Origin: Pseudoalteromonas sp. FUC4
GTDB lineage: Bacteria; Pseudomonadota; Gammaproteobacteria; Enterobacterales; Alteromonadaceae
Direction of reading: 5' to 3'
NCBI RefSeq assembly: GCF_008370255.1
Contig: NZ_SEUI01000001.1
Location: 897,823 to 961,822 of the forward strand
DNA length: 64,000 nt
Position numbers and translations under genes: made by a program. The first letter of the stretch is position 1, and each line of letters starts with the position of its first letter. The notes under the pieces were generated by a model, which was not told where the DNA came from, ran no database searches, and saw only the letters and a list, made by a program, of their open reading frames with translations. Below are positions 18,688-27,048 of the stretch, piece by piece.

Positions 18688-19104
18688 ATGAGCAACCAAG
18701 AACTTTTCAGTAATAATCCACTGCAAGGCGTTAAATTAGAACAAGTGGTTGAAGAGCTGGTTGAACAATACGGGTGGGAGCTCCTACACGCTTATTTACA
18801 ACTTAACTGCTTTAAAAACAATCCTGATATAAAGTCAGCGGTTAAATTTTTACGTAAAACACAATGGGCACAAGAAAAAGTAGATAATTTTTACCTTTAT
18901 CGCCTAAAAAACTTACCTAAGCCTGATGATGTGCAATACGAATTACCGCCACGCGATCGCGTGATCCCAGCTGATCATAAACCTGGTGAGCCATGTGAGT
19001 TAAGTTTTAGTGATGCAAAACGCATTATGGAAAAAAAAGCATCAAAGCAACGTGCTCGCGATCGTAAACAACGCTCTAATTCTAGTAACCCTTGGGGTAA
19101 CTAA
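18688..19104 (+). CDS. VF530-family (DUF2132) DNA-binding-like protein
   Basis: 138 residues from the ATG at 18688 (MSNQELFSNNPLQG), chosen for its GAGG site; an ATG at 18661 lies inside the hairpin loop. The core GVKLEQVVEELVEQYGWELL then NCFKNNPDIKSAVKFLRKTQWAQEKVDNFY is the VF530/DUF2132 domain, known from a Vibrio fischeri structure and proposed to bind DNA. The C-terminus is basic and rich in Lys/Arg (ASKQRARDRKQRS), as expected for nucleic-acid contact. The cellular role is not known. Confidence 0.87.
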   Translation: MSNQELFSNNPLQGVKLEQVVEELVEQYGWELLHAYLQLNCFKNNPDIKSAVKFLRKTQWAQEKVDNFYLYRLKNLPKPDDVQYELPPRDRVIPADHKPGEPCELSFSDAKRIMEKKASKQRARDRKQRSNSSNPWGN

Positions 19105-19120
19105 ACACGCTAATTTAATT

Positions 19121-19149
19121 TTGTAGAGCTATTTTAAATGGCTCTACAA
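19121..19149. terminator. Bidirectional terminator hairpin
   Basis: TTGTAGAGC and GCTCTACAA are perfect 9-base arms around 11 bases, followed on the plus strand by a pyrimidine-rich CTCTCTTTTAT. It separates the convergent VF530-family and DUF3859 genes. Confidence 0.75.
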
Positions 19150-19202
19150 CTCTCTTTTATCAATTTCTATTACATCCACGCCTTATAGAGAAAAAATAGA
19201 AA

Positions 19203-19634
19203 TCAATACCCTCGGTTTTTCCAAAAATCTGTTTCAGTACGCTTTGCCTCTAATGCCACCTTAAATGTTTTATCAGCAATGATTTTTCCATTAAGCTCAA
19301 TCGTCATACGCCAATCACCCAATTTATTCTCTATTGGCAACCAAAGCGTGTCGCCTAAATAAAAGTTCCAATCACTGTTTTTAACGTATACATCGCCTTC
19401 AAAGGGGTCCATTACATCACCGTGACTGTCTGGAATATCTGGGTGGTATATACAGTAGCGAAGCTTTTCGCCTTTGCCCTTTTTAATATTTACGATTAAG
19501 CCAAACTCAACATCTACCTCAGCTATTACATTTGTTGTAAATTGCTCTATTTGTGGCAATGCTTTACTTTCGCTATCCCACTTAGAGTAAATACCGTGAC
19601 TTTGTAACGTCACTACAGGTTTTGTTTTAGCCAT
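19203..19634 (-). CDS. DUF3859-domain protein
   Basis: 143 residues, no signal peptide or membrane segment. The start GIYSKWDSESK and the block FYLGDTLWLPIENKLGDWRM are marks of DUF3859, a family of unknown function in marine gammaproteobacteria. It is monocistronic with its own 5' region. I cannot assign a role. Confidence 0.8.
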   Translation of the reverse strand: MAKTKPVVTLQSHGIYSKWDSESKALPQIEQFTTNVIAEVDVEFGLIVNIKKGKGEKLRYCIYHPDIPDSHGDVMDPFEGDVYVKNSDWNFYLGDTLWLPIENKLGDWRMTIELNGKIIADKTFKVALEAKRTETDFWKNRGY

Positions 19635-19840
19635 TAAGGTAACCTTTTATATTAGCTATTTTTGCATTAGTTTAACTTTTTGAAATTTTAAAATAAAACA
19701 CAATCCAATAAAGTTAAATCTCAACTTAGCTTTAATACTTCGCCTATTAACATCATTGCTAATTTGTCATCATTGTTTACACACTATTTGCACAATTGCT
19801 GATTATTGTTTGAGTAACTTAATTGAACAGGTAAGCAGCA

Positions 19841-20845
19841 ATGAAACTACACGCACTTAATATTAAAAACTCAAATAGGATAAATGCTATAAAGCTAAGT
19901 ACCTTGGCTCTAGTTGTTTCATCGTTAGTTGCTTGCGGAGGTGGAGAAGGCATAGTTGATACCTCAACAACTTTAGATTCATCTCAAAATATCACAGATA
20001 ACGGTACAGGTACGAGTAGCTCAACCCAAGGCGTGCTTTGTGAATATAGCTACAGTGAATATAACGAGTCAGAATCAGTACAAGCCACCAGCGCTGCAGA
20101 TTGGTCATGCACAGGAACTACACGCGACTTAGTAGCTAATGGCATACCTGATCACGAAGTAGGCACCTTTCCTAATGCAGATAACCCAAATACTATTTCT
20201 GAACAATCAGTAAATGAAAGCTACACACTTGAGCCTGTAGAAACAACACAAGCAACCATGCTTGGTGGCCCTCGTGGAATGATAGGCGTTGTACTTAACG
20301 GCATTAAAATAGACGCCGGCACAGGCGGAAGTTGCGATGATTCAGGCACCGATTGCGATTTAGGTGACAACAGCGGTAATTGGAATATAGAAGCCTTAAG
20401 CCAAGACACGTTTAGTTTTGGAACAGACGACAACAATGCACACGTACAACCCGATGGCACATATCATTATCATGGTATGCCTGAAGGCTTTGTAACACTG
20501 CGAGGTGGTAATAGCTCCACTATGACTCTAATAGGCTGGGCAGCAGACGGCTTTCCTATTTATGCACGTTACGGCTATTCAGACTCAAGTGATGCAACTT
20601 CAGCCCTAACCGCAATGACCGCAAGCTACCAGCACGTAACAACGGTAAGCGCAAACCGCCCTTCTACTGATATATACCCATTAGGTACATTTGCACAAGA
20701 TTGGGAATACGTAGCAGGCTCTGGTGATTTAGACGAATGTAATGGCCGTGTTGGCGTAACACCTGAGTTTCCTGATGGGATATACCACTACTACGCAACA
20801 GACACTTACCCGTTTTTTCAACGCTGCGTTAAAGGCGAAGTTTAA
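19841..20845 (+). CDS. YHYH-domain lipoprotein (first copy)
   Basis: 334 residues. A lipobox LVVSSLVACGG (about residues 23-33) predicts a lipid-anchored envelope protein. The YHYH domain (PF14240) is seen in GTYHYHGMPEG and again in GIYHYYATDTYPFF; Cys and Asp are frequent. The function of YHYH proteins is not established; they are often found with calcium- or copper-related secreted proteins. The next gene, 13 bp away, encodes an EF-hand protein, so the pair is probably an operon. A second YHYH lipoprotein lies at 25406-26434. Confidence 0.88.
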   Translation: MKLHALNIKNSNRINAIKLSTLALVVSSLVACGGGEGIVDTSTTLDSSQNITDNGTGTSSSTQGVLCEYSYSEYNESESVQATSAADWSCTGTTRDLVANGIPDHEVGTFPNADNPNTISEQSVNESYTLEPVETTQATMLGGPRGMIGVVLNGIKIDAGTGGSCDDSGTDCDLGDNSGNWNIEALSQDTFSFGTDDNNAHVQPDGTYHYHGMPEGFVTLRGGNSSTMTLIGWAADGFPIYARYGYSDSSDATSALTAMTASYQHVTTVSANRPSTDIYPLGTFAQDWEYVAGSGDLDECNGRVGVTPEFPDGIYHYYATDTYPFFQRCVKGEV

Positions 20846-20858
20846 TTAGGAGTAAGTT

Positions 20859-21389
20859 ATGCCTTATATGAAAAATTATCTGTTAAGTGCGGCCACCTTG
20901 GGCTTACTAAGCACATCAACCTTAGCAAACGCACATTTAATGGTTGCAGAGCACGGTACGCTTAATTTTATTGATAATAACGTGTTTATTGTGCTTTCAA
21001 TCCCTATGTCGGCTTTTAAAAGGGTTGATGAAAACAAAGATGGCAAAGTGTCAATAATTGAGTTTAACGCTCATAAAAAGCTAATAGCTAAACGAGTTAA
21101 AAAGAACGTTTATTTAGCGGATCATCAGTATAAATTTACTATTGACGGACTTTTACTAAACCCAGAAGCGTCGCATACACATAAAAGCAACAATATAGAC
21201 CAAGTAACCATTACTGGGCGCTACTCTTTGCCTAGTAAACTAACCAAGGTTAACTTTAACGTTAAGCTATTTAGTAACAATGAGCACAAGCAGCACTATC
21301 AAATTACAGCGGTTAATAAAACGCAAAAGCTAACTCATCAATTTGAGCTATCACCAATGTCGCCCTTTAGTAAGGTGTTTACTAATTAG
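20859..21389 (+). CDS. Secreted EF-hand protein
   Basis: 176 residues with a signal peptide (LLSAATLGLLSTSTLANA) and one EF-hand-like loop DENKDGKVSIIEF (about residues 57-69), whose Asp/Asn/Asp and terminal Glu can hold calcium. The rest is beta-rich with a His-containing SHTHKSNN stretch. AGGAGT precedes the ATG. It partners the YHYH lipoprotein in one transcript; a joint envelope or metal-related role is inference. Confidence 0.82.
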   Translation: MPYMKNYLLSAATLGLLSTSTLANAHLMVAEHGTLNFIDNNVFIVLSIPMSAFKRVDENKDGKVSIIEFNAHKKLIAKRVKKNVYLADHQYKFTIDGLLLNPEASHTHKSNNIDQVTITGRYSLPSKLTKVNFNVKLFSNNEHKQHYQITAVNKTQKLTHQFELSPMSPFSKVFTN

Positions 21390-21416
21390 TGATACTTACC
21401 CAAATAATTAAGTAGC

Positions 21417-21455
21417 AAAGAGTACAAGTTAAACCAATTTGTGCTCTTTTTTATT
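21417..21455 (+). terminator. Rho-independent terminator of the YHYH/EF-hand operon
   Basis: AAAGAGTACAA pairs with TTGTGCTCTTT (one mismatch) and is followed by TTTATTTTT. It lies 28 bp past the EF-hand gene stop. Confidence 0.85.
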
Positions 21456-21495
21456 TTTGTCGTCTTATTTAACACTCTTTAGTGAAGGGTTCTTT

Positions 21496-23313
21496 CTATA
21501 AAGATACAAGCTTGGGATTTTTAGGAAAATAATGCTCTTGTTGCTGCTCACATAAACTAAACTCACGGGTGTTTTTATATGGGAGTTTCATAAAGCCCGC
21601 AACACCCACGTCCGTAATATTTACCGCGTATTGCATTAGTTTATTAAGAAGGCGTTTAAACTCAACCTCTTTGCTCGAATCGAGTAAGCGGTAGTAATGG
21701 TGAATCTTCATTCTGTCGGGCAGTGCTTCAAAAATAATACACCCCGTATGATGAATTTGGTTAAGCTCAAATACGCATTTAATAACTTTTTTAGGTAGCT
21801 GTAGTTGCTCATCAGGGTCTTTACCGTCTTCAAAGTATGAATGGGGACGGGTTATGTCGTTTACTTTCATGCTTACAACTTCGTATTCAAGCTCTGGCAG
21901 ACTATCAAACTTAAATGCACCGGTGCCATCTCTCTCTAACTGAATAGTTTTACGGGCATCGAACAAACAACACTTAAATAACCCTTTTTGATTAATCGCT
22001 TGGGCTAGCATCACTGTGTTATTAATCGCATCACTAAAGGCATCACCCAATGATTCGTCATGCATTATTAAAGATGATTCAACAAACATTGACTCATCCT
22101 TCCAATGAAAACTAAGCCCACCTACTACAGGGTACTTAGCTAATCGGCTTATTGATGCCAAAAAAGCTTTTTCGGTATCGCCTGTATCAAACAAAAACTC
22201 TTTATAATAGCGGTCAAGTTGCGCGTCGTTTATATCTAGTAATTGCTCGTTATGATCGGCTTGGCGTAAAAACTGTTTTCGTGAACTATATACCACCGTG
22301 TCGGGCTGCTCGTCGTTGCCATACCAAAAAGGGATATCTGCTTTTTTTTGTTTTTTATCAAGTTCAGGTAAATACATTTTGGCCATAGTTGTAATGTTAC
22401 GCATAAAGTAATCACCAGCACCATCACGTATGGCCTTACTTTTTGACAGCATGCCATCAATCACCTTAGCCAGCTCTTTTGGGAGCCCTAAGCTGCTTGC
22501 AGGGATGGCTTGTGCACCAAAGCGGCACGACTGCGCCGACGCTAACGCATATAACGTAGCGGCTACACCTTGTTCGTCAAATCGTGGGGATGATTGCTCT
22601 CCCGACATTTGCGCTTCACCAATAAAGTACACATCGCCCATACGGGCATTCGTTGTGCTTAAATCGCCCGACATTAAATCCATAAAGTTACTGGCAACAG
22701 GGTTACCATCACTATCGAGCTGTGCATACACAGAGCTGCCCCAATCCACTAATGAAAGCGCGTCAGTGTTTGCATCCCAAACAAGGTTTGAAGGTTTTAT
22801 ATCGCCATGCACTATAGGTTGTGGGCTAACGCCGTTTTTGTGACTACGTAAATCAATTAATACATTACGTAACCTAACAGCTAACGCCATTATTTGCGCG
22901 GCACTAAAGCGCCCTGTTTTAAGCGATACTTTTTCAAGATCCTCTCCAATGGCGCGCGCCATCATTAAAATCCCTTGTTTTTTAATTCGCTCAAATGCAT
23001 AAAAGGTAGGCACTAAGGGGTTATTAATTTGCGAAAGCATATACGCTTCGTCTTCTAGGCGGTCGCGTACACTTTGGGCAAGCGTAATACGCGAAAACTT
23101 AAATACCCAAGGTAAGCCGTTATCGTCATCACCTGCAAACACAAAACCAAAAGCACCCGAGCCAATCATTTCAACGTTTTTGTAGCCCAGCAGTGTTAGC
23201 TGCTTAATACAAATATTAAGCCACTGGCGGTGTTTTTTAGCATCGCGGTGCGAAAGCAAATAAACAGATTGCTCTTCGTTGATATAAAAATTGCGGATTT
23301 CTTTGGCTTTCAA
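21496..23313 (-). CDS. Soluble Ser/Thr protein kinase with extra C-terminal domain
   Basis: 605 residues, no membrane segment. The kinase part runs from about residue 40 to 310: Gly loop GSGAFGFVFAG, Lys in WVFKFSR, catalytic loop HGDIKPSNLVWD (the usual Arg of HRD is Gly) and DWG in place of DFG. The HGD form is typical of bacterial kinases that need no activation-loop phosphorylation. Residues 340-605 form an uncharacterised region that resembles no domain I know. It is alone, with no phosphatase or forkhead gene beside it. Targets are unknown. Confidence 0.87.
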   Translation of the reverse strand: MKAKEIRNFYINEEQSVYLLSHRDAKKHRQWLNICIKQLTLLGYKNVEMIGSGAFGFVFAGDDDNGLPWVFKFSRITLAQSVRDRLEDEAYMLSQINNPLVPTFYAFERIKKQGILMMARAIGEDLEKVSLKTGRFSAAQIMALAVRLRNVLIDLRSHKNGVSPQPIVHGDIKPSNLVWDANTDALSLVDWGSSVYAQLDSDGNPVASNFMDLMSGDLSTTNARMGDVYFIGEAQMSGEQSSPRFDEQGVAATLYALASAQSCRFGAQAIPASSLGLPKELAKVIDGMLSKSKAIRDGAGDYFMRNITTMAKMYLPELDKKQKKADIPFWYGNDEQPDTVVYSSRKQFLRQADHNEQLLDINDAQLDRYYKEFLFDTGDTEKAFLASISRLAKYPVVGGLSFHWKDESMFVESSLIMHDESLGDAFSDAINNTVMLAQAINQKGLFKCCLFDARKTIQLERDGTGAFKFDSLPELEYEVVSMKVNDITRPHSYFEDGKDPDEQLQLPKKVIKCVFELNQIHHTGCIIFEALPDRMKIHHYYRLLDSSKEVEFKRLLNKLMQYAVNITDVGVAGFMKLPYKNTREFSLCEQQQEHYFPKNPKLVSL

Positions 23314-23341
23314 TACAGGTACTCAAATTTATAAAACTAAC

Positions 23342-23609
23342 TAGGGCGTGTTGATCTTTGTTGATTGAAATTTGTTCAATCCAAGGAAGATTAAATCGCG
23401 GCGCGAGGTTTGTAACCTAGTGGGCTAAGTAAAAACCGAGCAACAAAGAGTTAATCGTCCCTAGAAAGAACCCAAAGGGCAGCGCATGTTTGGTATTTAT
23501 GCTGCGTTATCGCCTATTCATGGGGAATAACCACACTACATAGGCTCCGCCTTGCCTAAAAACCAAACATACTGCTGCAAATTCACCCACCAAAGATCAA
23601 CACGCCCTA
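23342..23609. mobile_element. MITE-like element with 19-bp terminal inverted repeats
   Basis: Perfect 19-base inverted ends (tagggcgtgttgatctttg at 23342-23360, complement at 23591-23609) bound 268 bp with no open frame. The outermost TA on both sides could be a TA target duplication, as for IS630/Tc1-mariner type elements. It lies between the kinase and lipoprotein genes and breaks neither. The transposase that moves it is not in the window. Confidence 0.75.
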
Positions 23610-23739
23610 ATTATTAGTTTTATGTAATGAGATTACAATAGGTTAAATAAGAGTTTTGAAATCGTGGAATAAAACAGCGCTAAAGTAGCGCCATAGCAGT
23701 AAATTTAAGTGTAAACGTTAAAGCTCAAAGTAAGCTTTT

Positions 23740-23771
23740 GCAATGCACTGTATATAAATACAGTACATTGC
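23740..23771. terminator. Hairpin after the lipoprotein gene
   Basis: GCAATGCACTGTAT pairs with ATACAGTACATTGC with one mismatch across a 4-base loop, 5 bp past the minus-strand stop codon, with TTTTG next on the plus side. The stretch 23610-23739 holds nothing else that I can support. Confidence 0.65.
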
Positions 23772-23776
23772 TTTTG

Positions 23777-24226
23777 CTAACTTTCTATAACACGAAGCTG
23801 CTTAATTGATGACACAGCTATGTGCGTTTGATAATAATATTTATTAGTGGCTCTACCACGGATCATAAAATAGATAGTTACTCGTTTAGCTTCGCCTGTT
23901 ACTTCTATTGTTTTATCAATAAAAAAGGTGTCTGCTGGTTGCCCGTATTTACTTTGAAGCTCTGCTACCACATTAGGCTGTATTGATATCGTAATAGAAC
24001 GCCTGTCGCGATAATCAGTTTCTGTATTTAAGTACAACCAACTCCCCTGAGCTCCCGCCGCTTTAATATGAAACAGGTAAGTGCCAGCAACCCCCTTAGG
24101 TGCACTTTGCTCAGTTAAAGCGATAAGGTTCATATTTGCAGCTGTACTTTGGCTCATTTCAATTTTATGGGGAACAGAACTACATGCACTAAGCGTTAGC
24201 ACACTTAGTAAGGCTAGATATTTCAA
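23777..24226 (-). CDS. Small lipoprotein of unknown function
   Basis: About 149 residues if it starts at the TTG at 24226. I prefer this because an AAGGA ribosome site stands 9 bases upstream and the resulting N-terminus KYLALLSVLTLSACSS is a compact lipoprotein signal; the ATG at 24286 would put 20 polar residues in front and lies inside a repeat element. The mature part is beta-rich. I do not recognise the family. Confidence 0.75.
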   Translation of the reverse strand: MKYLALLSVLTLSACSSVPHKIEMSQSTAANMNLIALTEQSAPKGVAGTYLFHIKAAGAQGSWLYLNTETDYRDRRSITISIQPNVVAELQSKYGQPADTFFIDKTIEVTGEAKRVTIYFMIRGRATNKYYYQTHIAVSSIKQLRVIES

Positions 24227-24246
24227 GACACAATTTCCTTGTTTCT

Positions 24247-24405
24247 TACACCAATTCGCATAATTCAGTGACCTATTTTGAGACAAGAAAATCGTGTTGA
24301 GAACACAGCAAAAATTTCGTTATTAAGATGTTGTACATCAGAAACTTAAACTAGTTAGCGATTTAATCCCTTAAATTGATTAACTATTATTGCGAATTGG
24401 TATTA
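24247..24405. repeat. Short dispersed inverted-repeat element, copy 1
   Basis: The ends acaccaattcgca and tgcgaattggtattat are imperfect inverted repeats. The interior (gacctattttgag, aatcgtgttga, gcaaaaatttcg) matches the element at 26785-27004, so these are two copies of one family. No coding capacity. It provides the DNA just upstream of the lipoprotein start and may carry its promoter. Confidence 0.7.
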
Positions 24406-24491
24406 TGCATTATTAAAAATATTTAGCGTTAATGATACCACTATATGTAGCCATGTTTCTATAATCAATCCAAACAATTAGTTAGCGGATA

Positions 24492-25151
24492 TTAAGGCGC
24501 ATTGCGCTGAGAAGGATCTGTTTTAAAGCTTTTTAGCAAACTTTGTGGGTCAACCACCTCGGTATGCTCTTTAGCAGCCTGCGCCCACCATATTAGTTGG
24601 CCAAACGTGCGTGAGAAATAATTAAACCACGATGATTGACCCTCTCCTGCAACAGGTTTGCCATCCTCACTAAACACATCTTGCGCTTTTGGCACGTGGA
24701 TCATAGCTGATACCGGCAAACAGCCAAGTTCAGATAAAAACGTGCGCATACTAATGCCCGCTCTTACACCACCCCACTGTCCTGCTGAGTAAGTTACTAT
24801 TGCACTTGGTTTATACGAAAATAGTGAGCTACCAAAATGATTAAGTAAGTCAGCAAGGGCTGGACTCATGCTGTGATTGTACTCAGGGCTAATCATTATA
24901 TATCCATCTGCGGCTTTAATTTTATCAGCTAATAGAGTGAGCTCTGTAGGTGCATTACTTTTAGCGTATGCAAAGTGTGGTTTAAATACGTTTACGCTAG
25001 GAAAATCCAACGCATCAATTAATTCAAACTCATGGCTGCCAAAATGCTCTCTTAAGCATTCTATACAAGCCCTAGAAACCCTTAAGCCTAAGCGAGCTGG
25101 TTTTGGTGGAGTGCTATCGCGTACTGTGCCTAAAAATACTAAAAACTTCAT
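24492..25151 (-). CDS. NADPH-dependent FMN reductase-like flavoprotein
   Basis: 219 residues with a flavodoxin-like fold. The N-terminus KFLVFLGTVRDSTP corresponds to the FMN phosphate loop, and SPEYNHSMSPALADLLNHF (about 89-107) is the family's conserved block (PF03358). Members reduce FMN, quinones or azo dyes using NAD(P)H. It is monocistronic and nothing nearby indicates a specific substrate. Confidence 0.88.
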   Translation of the reverse strand: MKFLVFLGTVRDSTPPKPARLGLRVSRACIECLREHFGSHEFELIDALDFPSVNVFKPHFAYAKSNAPTELTLLADKIKAADGYIMISPEYNHSMSPALADLLNHFGSSLFSYKPSAIVTYSAGQWGGVRAGISMRTFLSELGCLPVSAMIHVPKAQDVFSEDGKPVAGEGQSSWFNYFSRTFGQLIWWAQAAKEHTEVVDPQSLLKSFKTDPSQRNAP

Positions 25152-25405
25152 ATGTAATTCTCAACTTTTTTAAACGATAGCTAAACACTAACATTTTATA
25201 GTTATTATGTATTACACATACGCATTGTTTATTGATTCAAAGCATAGTAATAATTAAATTTAAAACTGAAATTTAGCAACAACCGCGCCGTTAAACATAC
25301 TTTATCGTGTGTTAAATTCACTCGCTTGCATACTTTTTACACATTTGGCCAGTAATATGCCACAGTATAAGTACGCCAAAACCTATACCGAAAAGGATAC
25401 AAGTA

Positions 25406-26434
25406 ATGGGCTTAAAAAATTATAACGCATGTGCAATCATTGTTACCGCAACAGCTTTAACTCTAAGTGGCTGCAACGACTCATCTACTAACAAAAATAC
25501 CGAGCAAGTCAGTAGCCCACTTAGTGAGCCGCAAAAAGCGAATCAATCAATAAAGCTATCTATGTTCAAACAAGGGGCTTTTATTACAGAGCCTAAAATT
25601 GTTGATTGTGAAACCCAGCAAGGTACTAAAACAACCTGTTATGAGTTTACTACATCAGGTGCACCCGCAGGCAGAGAGCCTGGCTCATTTTGCCCTCGCA
25701 GCACAACAGACGGAGCTGATGTATCAGGTACTTGGTTTGATAAACAAGGTAAAGGAGAGCTAGTCGATTTAACTGGCGACTTTATTCTTAAGCTAGATGA
25801 ATACTACGGCGATGAAAAATGGGTGTTGTATGACGCAAAAACAAATAAAGTTCGTTATACAGCAACAAAAGAATCTTGCTCAGGTGCCGCACGCCCAGAT
25901 GTAGAAGAACAATACAAACAAAATTGTATTGAATGCAAGCTATCTTATTTAGAAGATAACTTTTCGCTTACTTATTTAATTCCGACTACACCAATAGTGA
26001 GTAAAAAATCCAGCCGATTACATACCGTGGGCTTAGCGCTTGATGGTACTGAACTTTCAGGCCCTGCACCTATAAATGCTATTTTGGGCAGTTATACAAT
26101 TGCAGCATTTGACGACTGCGGTGGGCATATTAACCTGCACCAAGGTTATCACTATCATTCAACAACAGGATGTACCAATTCAGCTCCAAATACTGACGGA
26201 CACGCCCCTTTAATAGGTTATGCCGTTGACGGTTACGGTATTTACGCAATGAAAGATGCACAAGGCAATGAAGAGTCACTCGACGAATGCCGTGGTATAA
26301 CAGATGAAACCAGAGGCTATCATTATCATGCTGCCAGCCCGAGCGAAAACTTGTTTATTGGCTGCCTTCATGGTGAGTCTGTAAGAGCAGCTGGTGGCCC
26401 GCCGCCAGGCAATAAACCACCACCAAAGCATTGA
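25406..26434 (+). CDS. YHYH-domain lipoprotein (second copy)
   Basis: 342 residues with lipobox LTLSGCND (about residues 18-25). The YHYH motif occurs twice (GYHYHSTTGC and GYHYHAASPS), with conserved Asp/Cys/Gly between, and the C-terminus is a Pro/Gly tail. It is a diverged relative of the protein at 19841-20845. The next gene starts 7 bp after it and encodes a small secreted Cys protein, so the locus repeats the pattern 'YHYH lipoprotein plus small secreted partner' with a different partner. Function unknown. Confidence 0.85.
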   Translation: MGLKNYNACAIIVTATALTLSGCNDSSTNKNTEQVSSPLSEPQKANQSIKLSMFKQGAFITEPKIVDCETQQGTKTTCYEFTTSGAPAGREPGSFCPRSTTDGADVSGTWFDKQGKGELVDLTGDFILKLDEYYGDEKWVLYDAKTNKVRYTATKESCSGAARPDVEEQYKQNCIECKLSYLEDNFSLTYLIPTTPIVSKKSSRLHTVGLALDGTELSGPAPINAILGSYTIAAFDDCGGHINLHQGYHYHSTTGCTNSAPNTDGHAPLIGYAVDGYGIYAMKDAQGNEESLDECRGITDETRGYHYHAASPSENLFIGCLHGESVRAAGGPPPGNKPPPKH

Positions 26435-26441
26435 GAAAATT

Positions 26442-26747
26442 ATGACTATTAAATATAAGTTACTGTTTGTTTTACTTGCTCCTTCATTATTACTTTTAAG
26501 TGTTTATGCGGCAGCACATTCTCAGCCACTTAATCAAATAGCAGTGAAAGCATGCTTTGAAAAGCAAAAGTCACAATCGTGTCAGTATCAGGGTGGGCAT
26601 AACGACTTATATATAGGAAGCTGCCAATATATGGCTGATGACTTAATGTGTGTTCGTAATCAACCCATTCAAAAAGTTGATAACAAAGAAAGTAAAACGA
26701 ATAACAGCAATGACAGCCACGAACATCAAAATAAGCAGCATAAGTAG
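26442..26747 (+). CDS. Small secreted protein with four cysteines
   Basis: 101 residues from the ATG at 26442 (MTIKYKLLFVLL); an earlier in-frame ATG at 26394 would overlap the YHYH gene. A signal peptide ends near YAAAHS. The mature part has Cys in KACFEK, QSCQYQGGHND, GSCQYM and LMCVRN, which could form two disulfides or hold metal, and a His/Asn-rich tail. It is expected to be co-expressed with the YHYH lipoprotein. Family not recognised. Confidence 0.75.
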   Translation: MTIKYKLLFVLLAPSLLLLSVYAAAHSQPLNQIAVKACFEKQKSQSCQYQGGHNDLYIGSCQYMADDLMCVRNQPIQKVDNKESKTNNSNDSHEHQNKQHK

Positions 26748-26750
26748 TTT

Positions 26751-26778
26751 TAAGAGTTAAGAGTTAAGAGTTAAGAGT
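26751..26778 (+). repeat. Heptanucleotide tandem repeat (4 copies)
   Basis: TAAGAGT is repeated four times without change, directly after the stop codon of the small secreted protein gene. A 7-base unit can slip, but it is outside the reading frame, so any effect would be on RNA. Confidence 0.85.
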
Positions 26779-26784
26779 TGTGGG

Positions 26785-27004
26785 TTTTGTATTATACCAA
26801 TTCGCTTAATTAAGTGATCTATTTTGAGGGTAGAAAAACGTGTTGATAGCTAGGCAAAAAATTCGCTATTTAGTTGTTCTCGGCAATTGCTCCTGCATTG
26901 CTCTACCTTCTGCATCTATGCAGTCGTAAATCAAAGTTTTTTAACACAGGTAGCGACACGTTTAGCCCCGCAAAATGATTAAGTATTATTGCAAATTGGT
27001 ATTA
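26785..27004. repeat. Short dispersed inverted-repeat element, copy 2
   Basis: Ends attataccaattcgctt and gcaaattggtatta are imperfect inverted repeats. The left 60 bases and right 30 bases match the element at 24247-24405; an additional central segment makes this copy about 60 bp longer. No coding capacity. Confidence 0.7.
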
Positions 27005-27029
27005 GGTGCAGTAAATTTACTGCACCTAA
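27002..27029. terminator. Perfect 28-bp palindrome, probable bidirectional terminator
   Basis: TTAGGTGCAGTAAA is followed directly by its complement. It abuts the end of the repeat element and lies 20 bp after the beta-barrel gene stop. No long T tract, so it may instead protect RNA ends. Confidence 0.6.
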
Positions 27030-27048
27030 TTAATTTAAACCGTTACGA

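Noticed and set aside
22430..22843. Plus-strand 137-codon frame inside the kinase gene
   Set aside because: It lies antisense to a conserved kinase domain and its composition is that of a mirror frame.
24227..24286. Longer N-terminus for the lipoprotein gene
   Set aside because: It would place polar residues before the lipoprotein signal and start inside a repeat; a TTG with a good ribosome site fits better.
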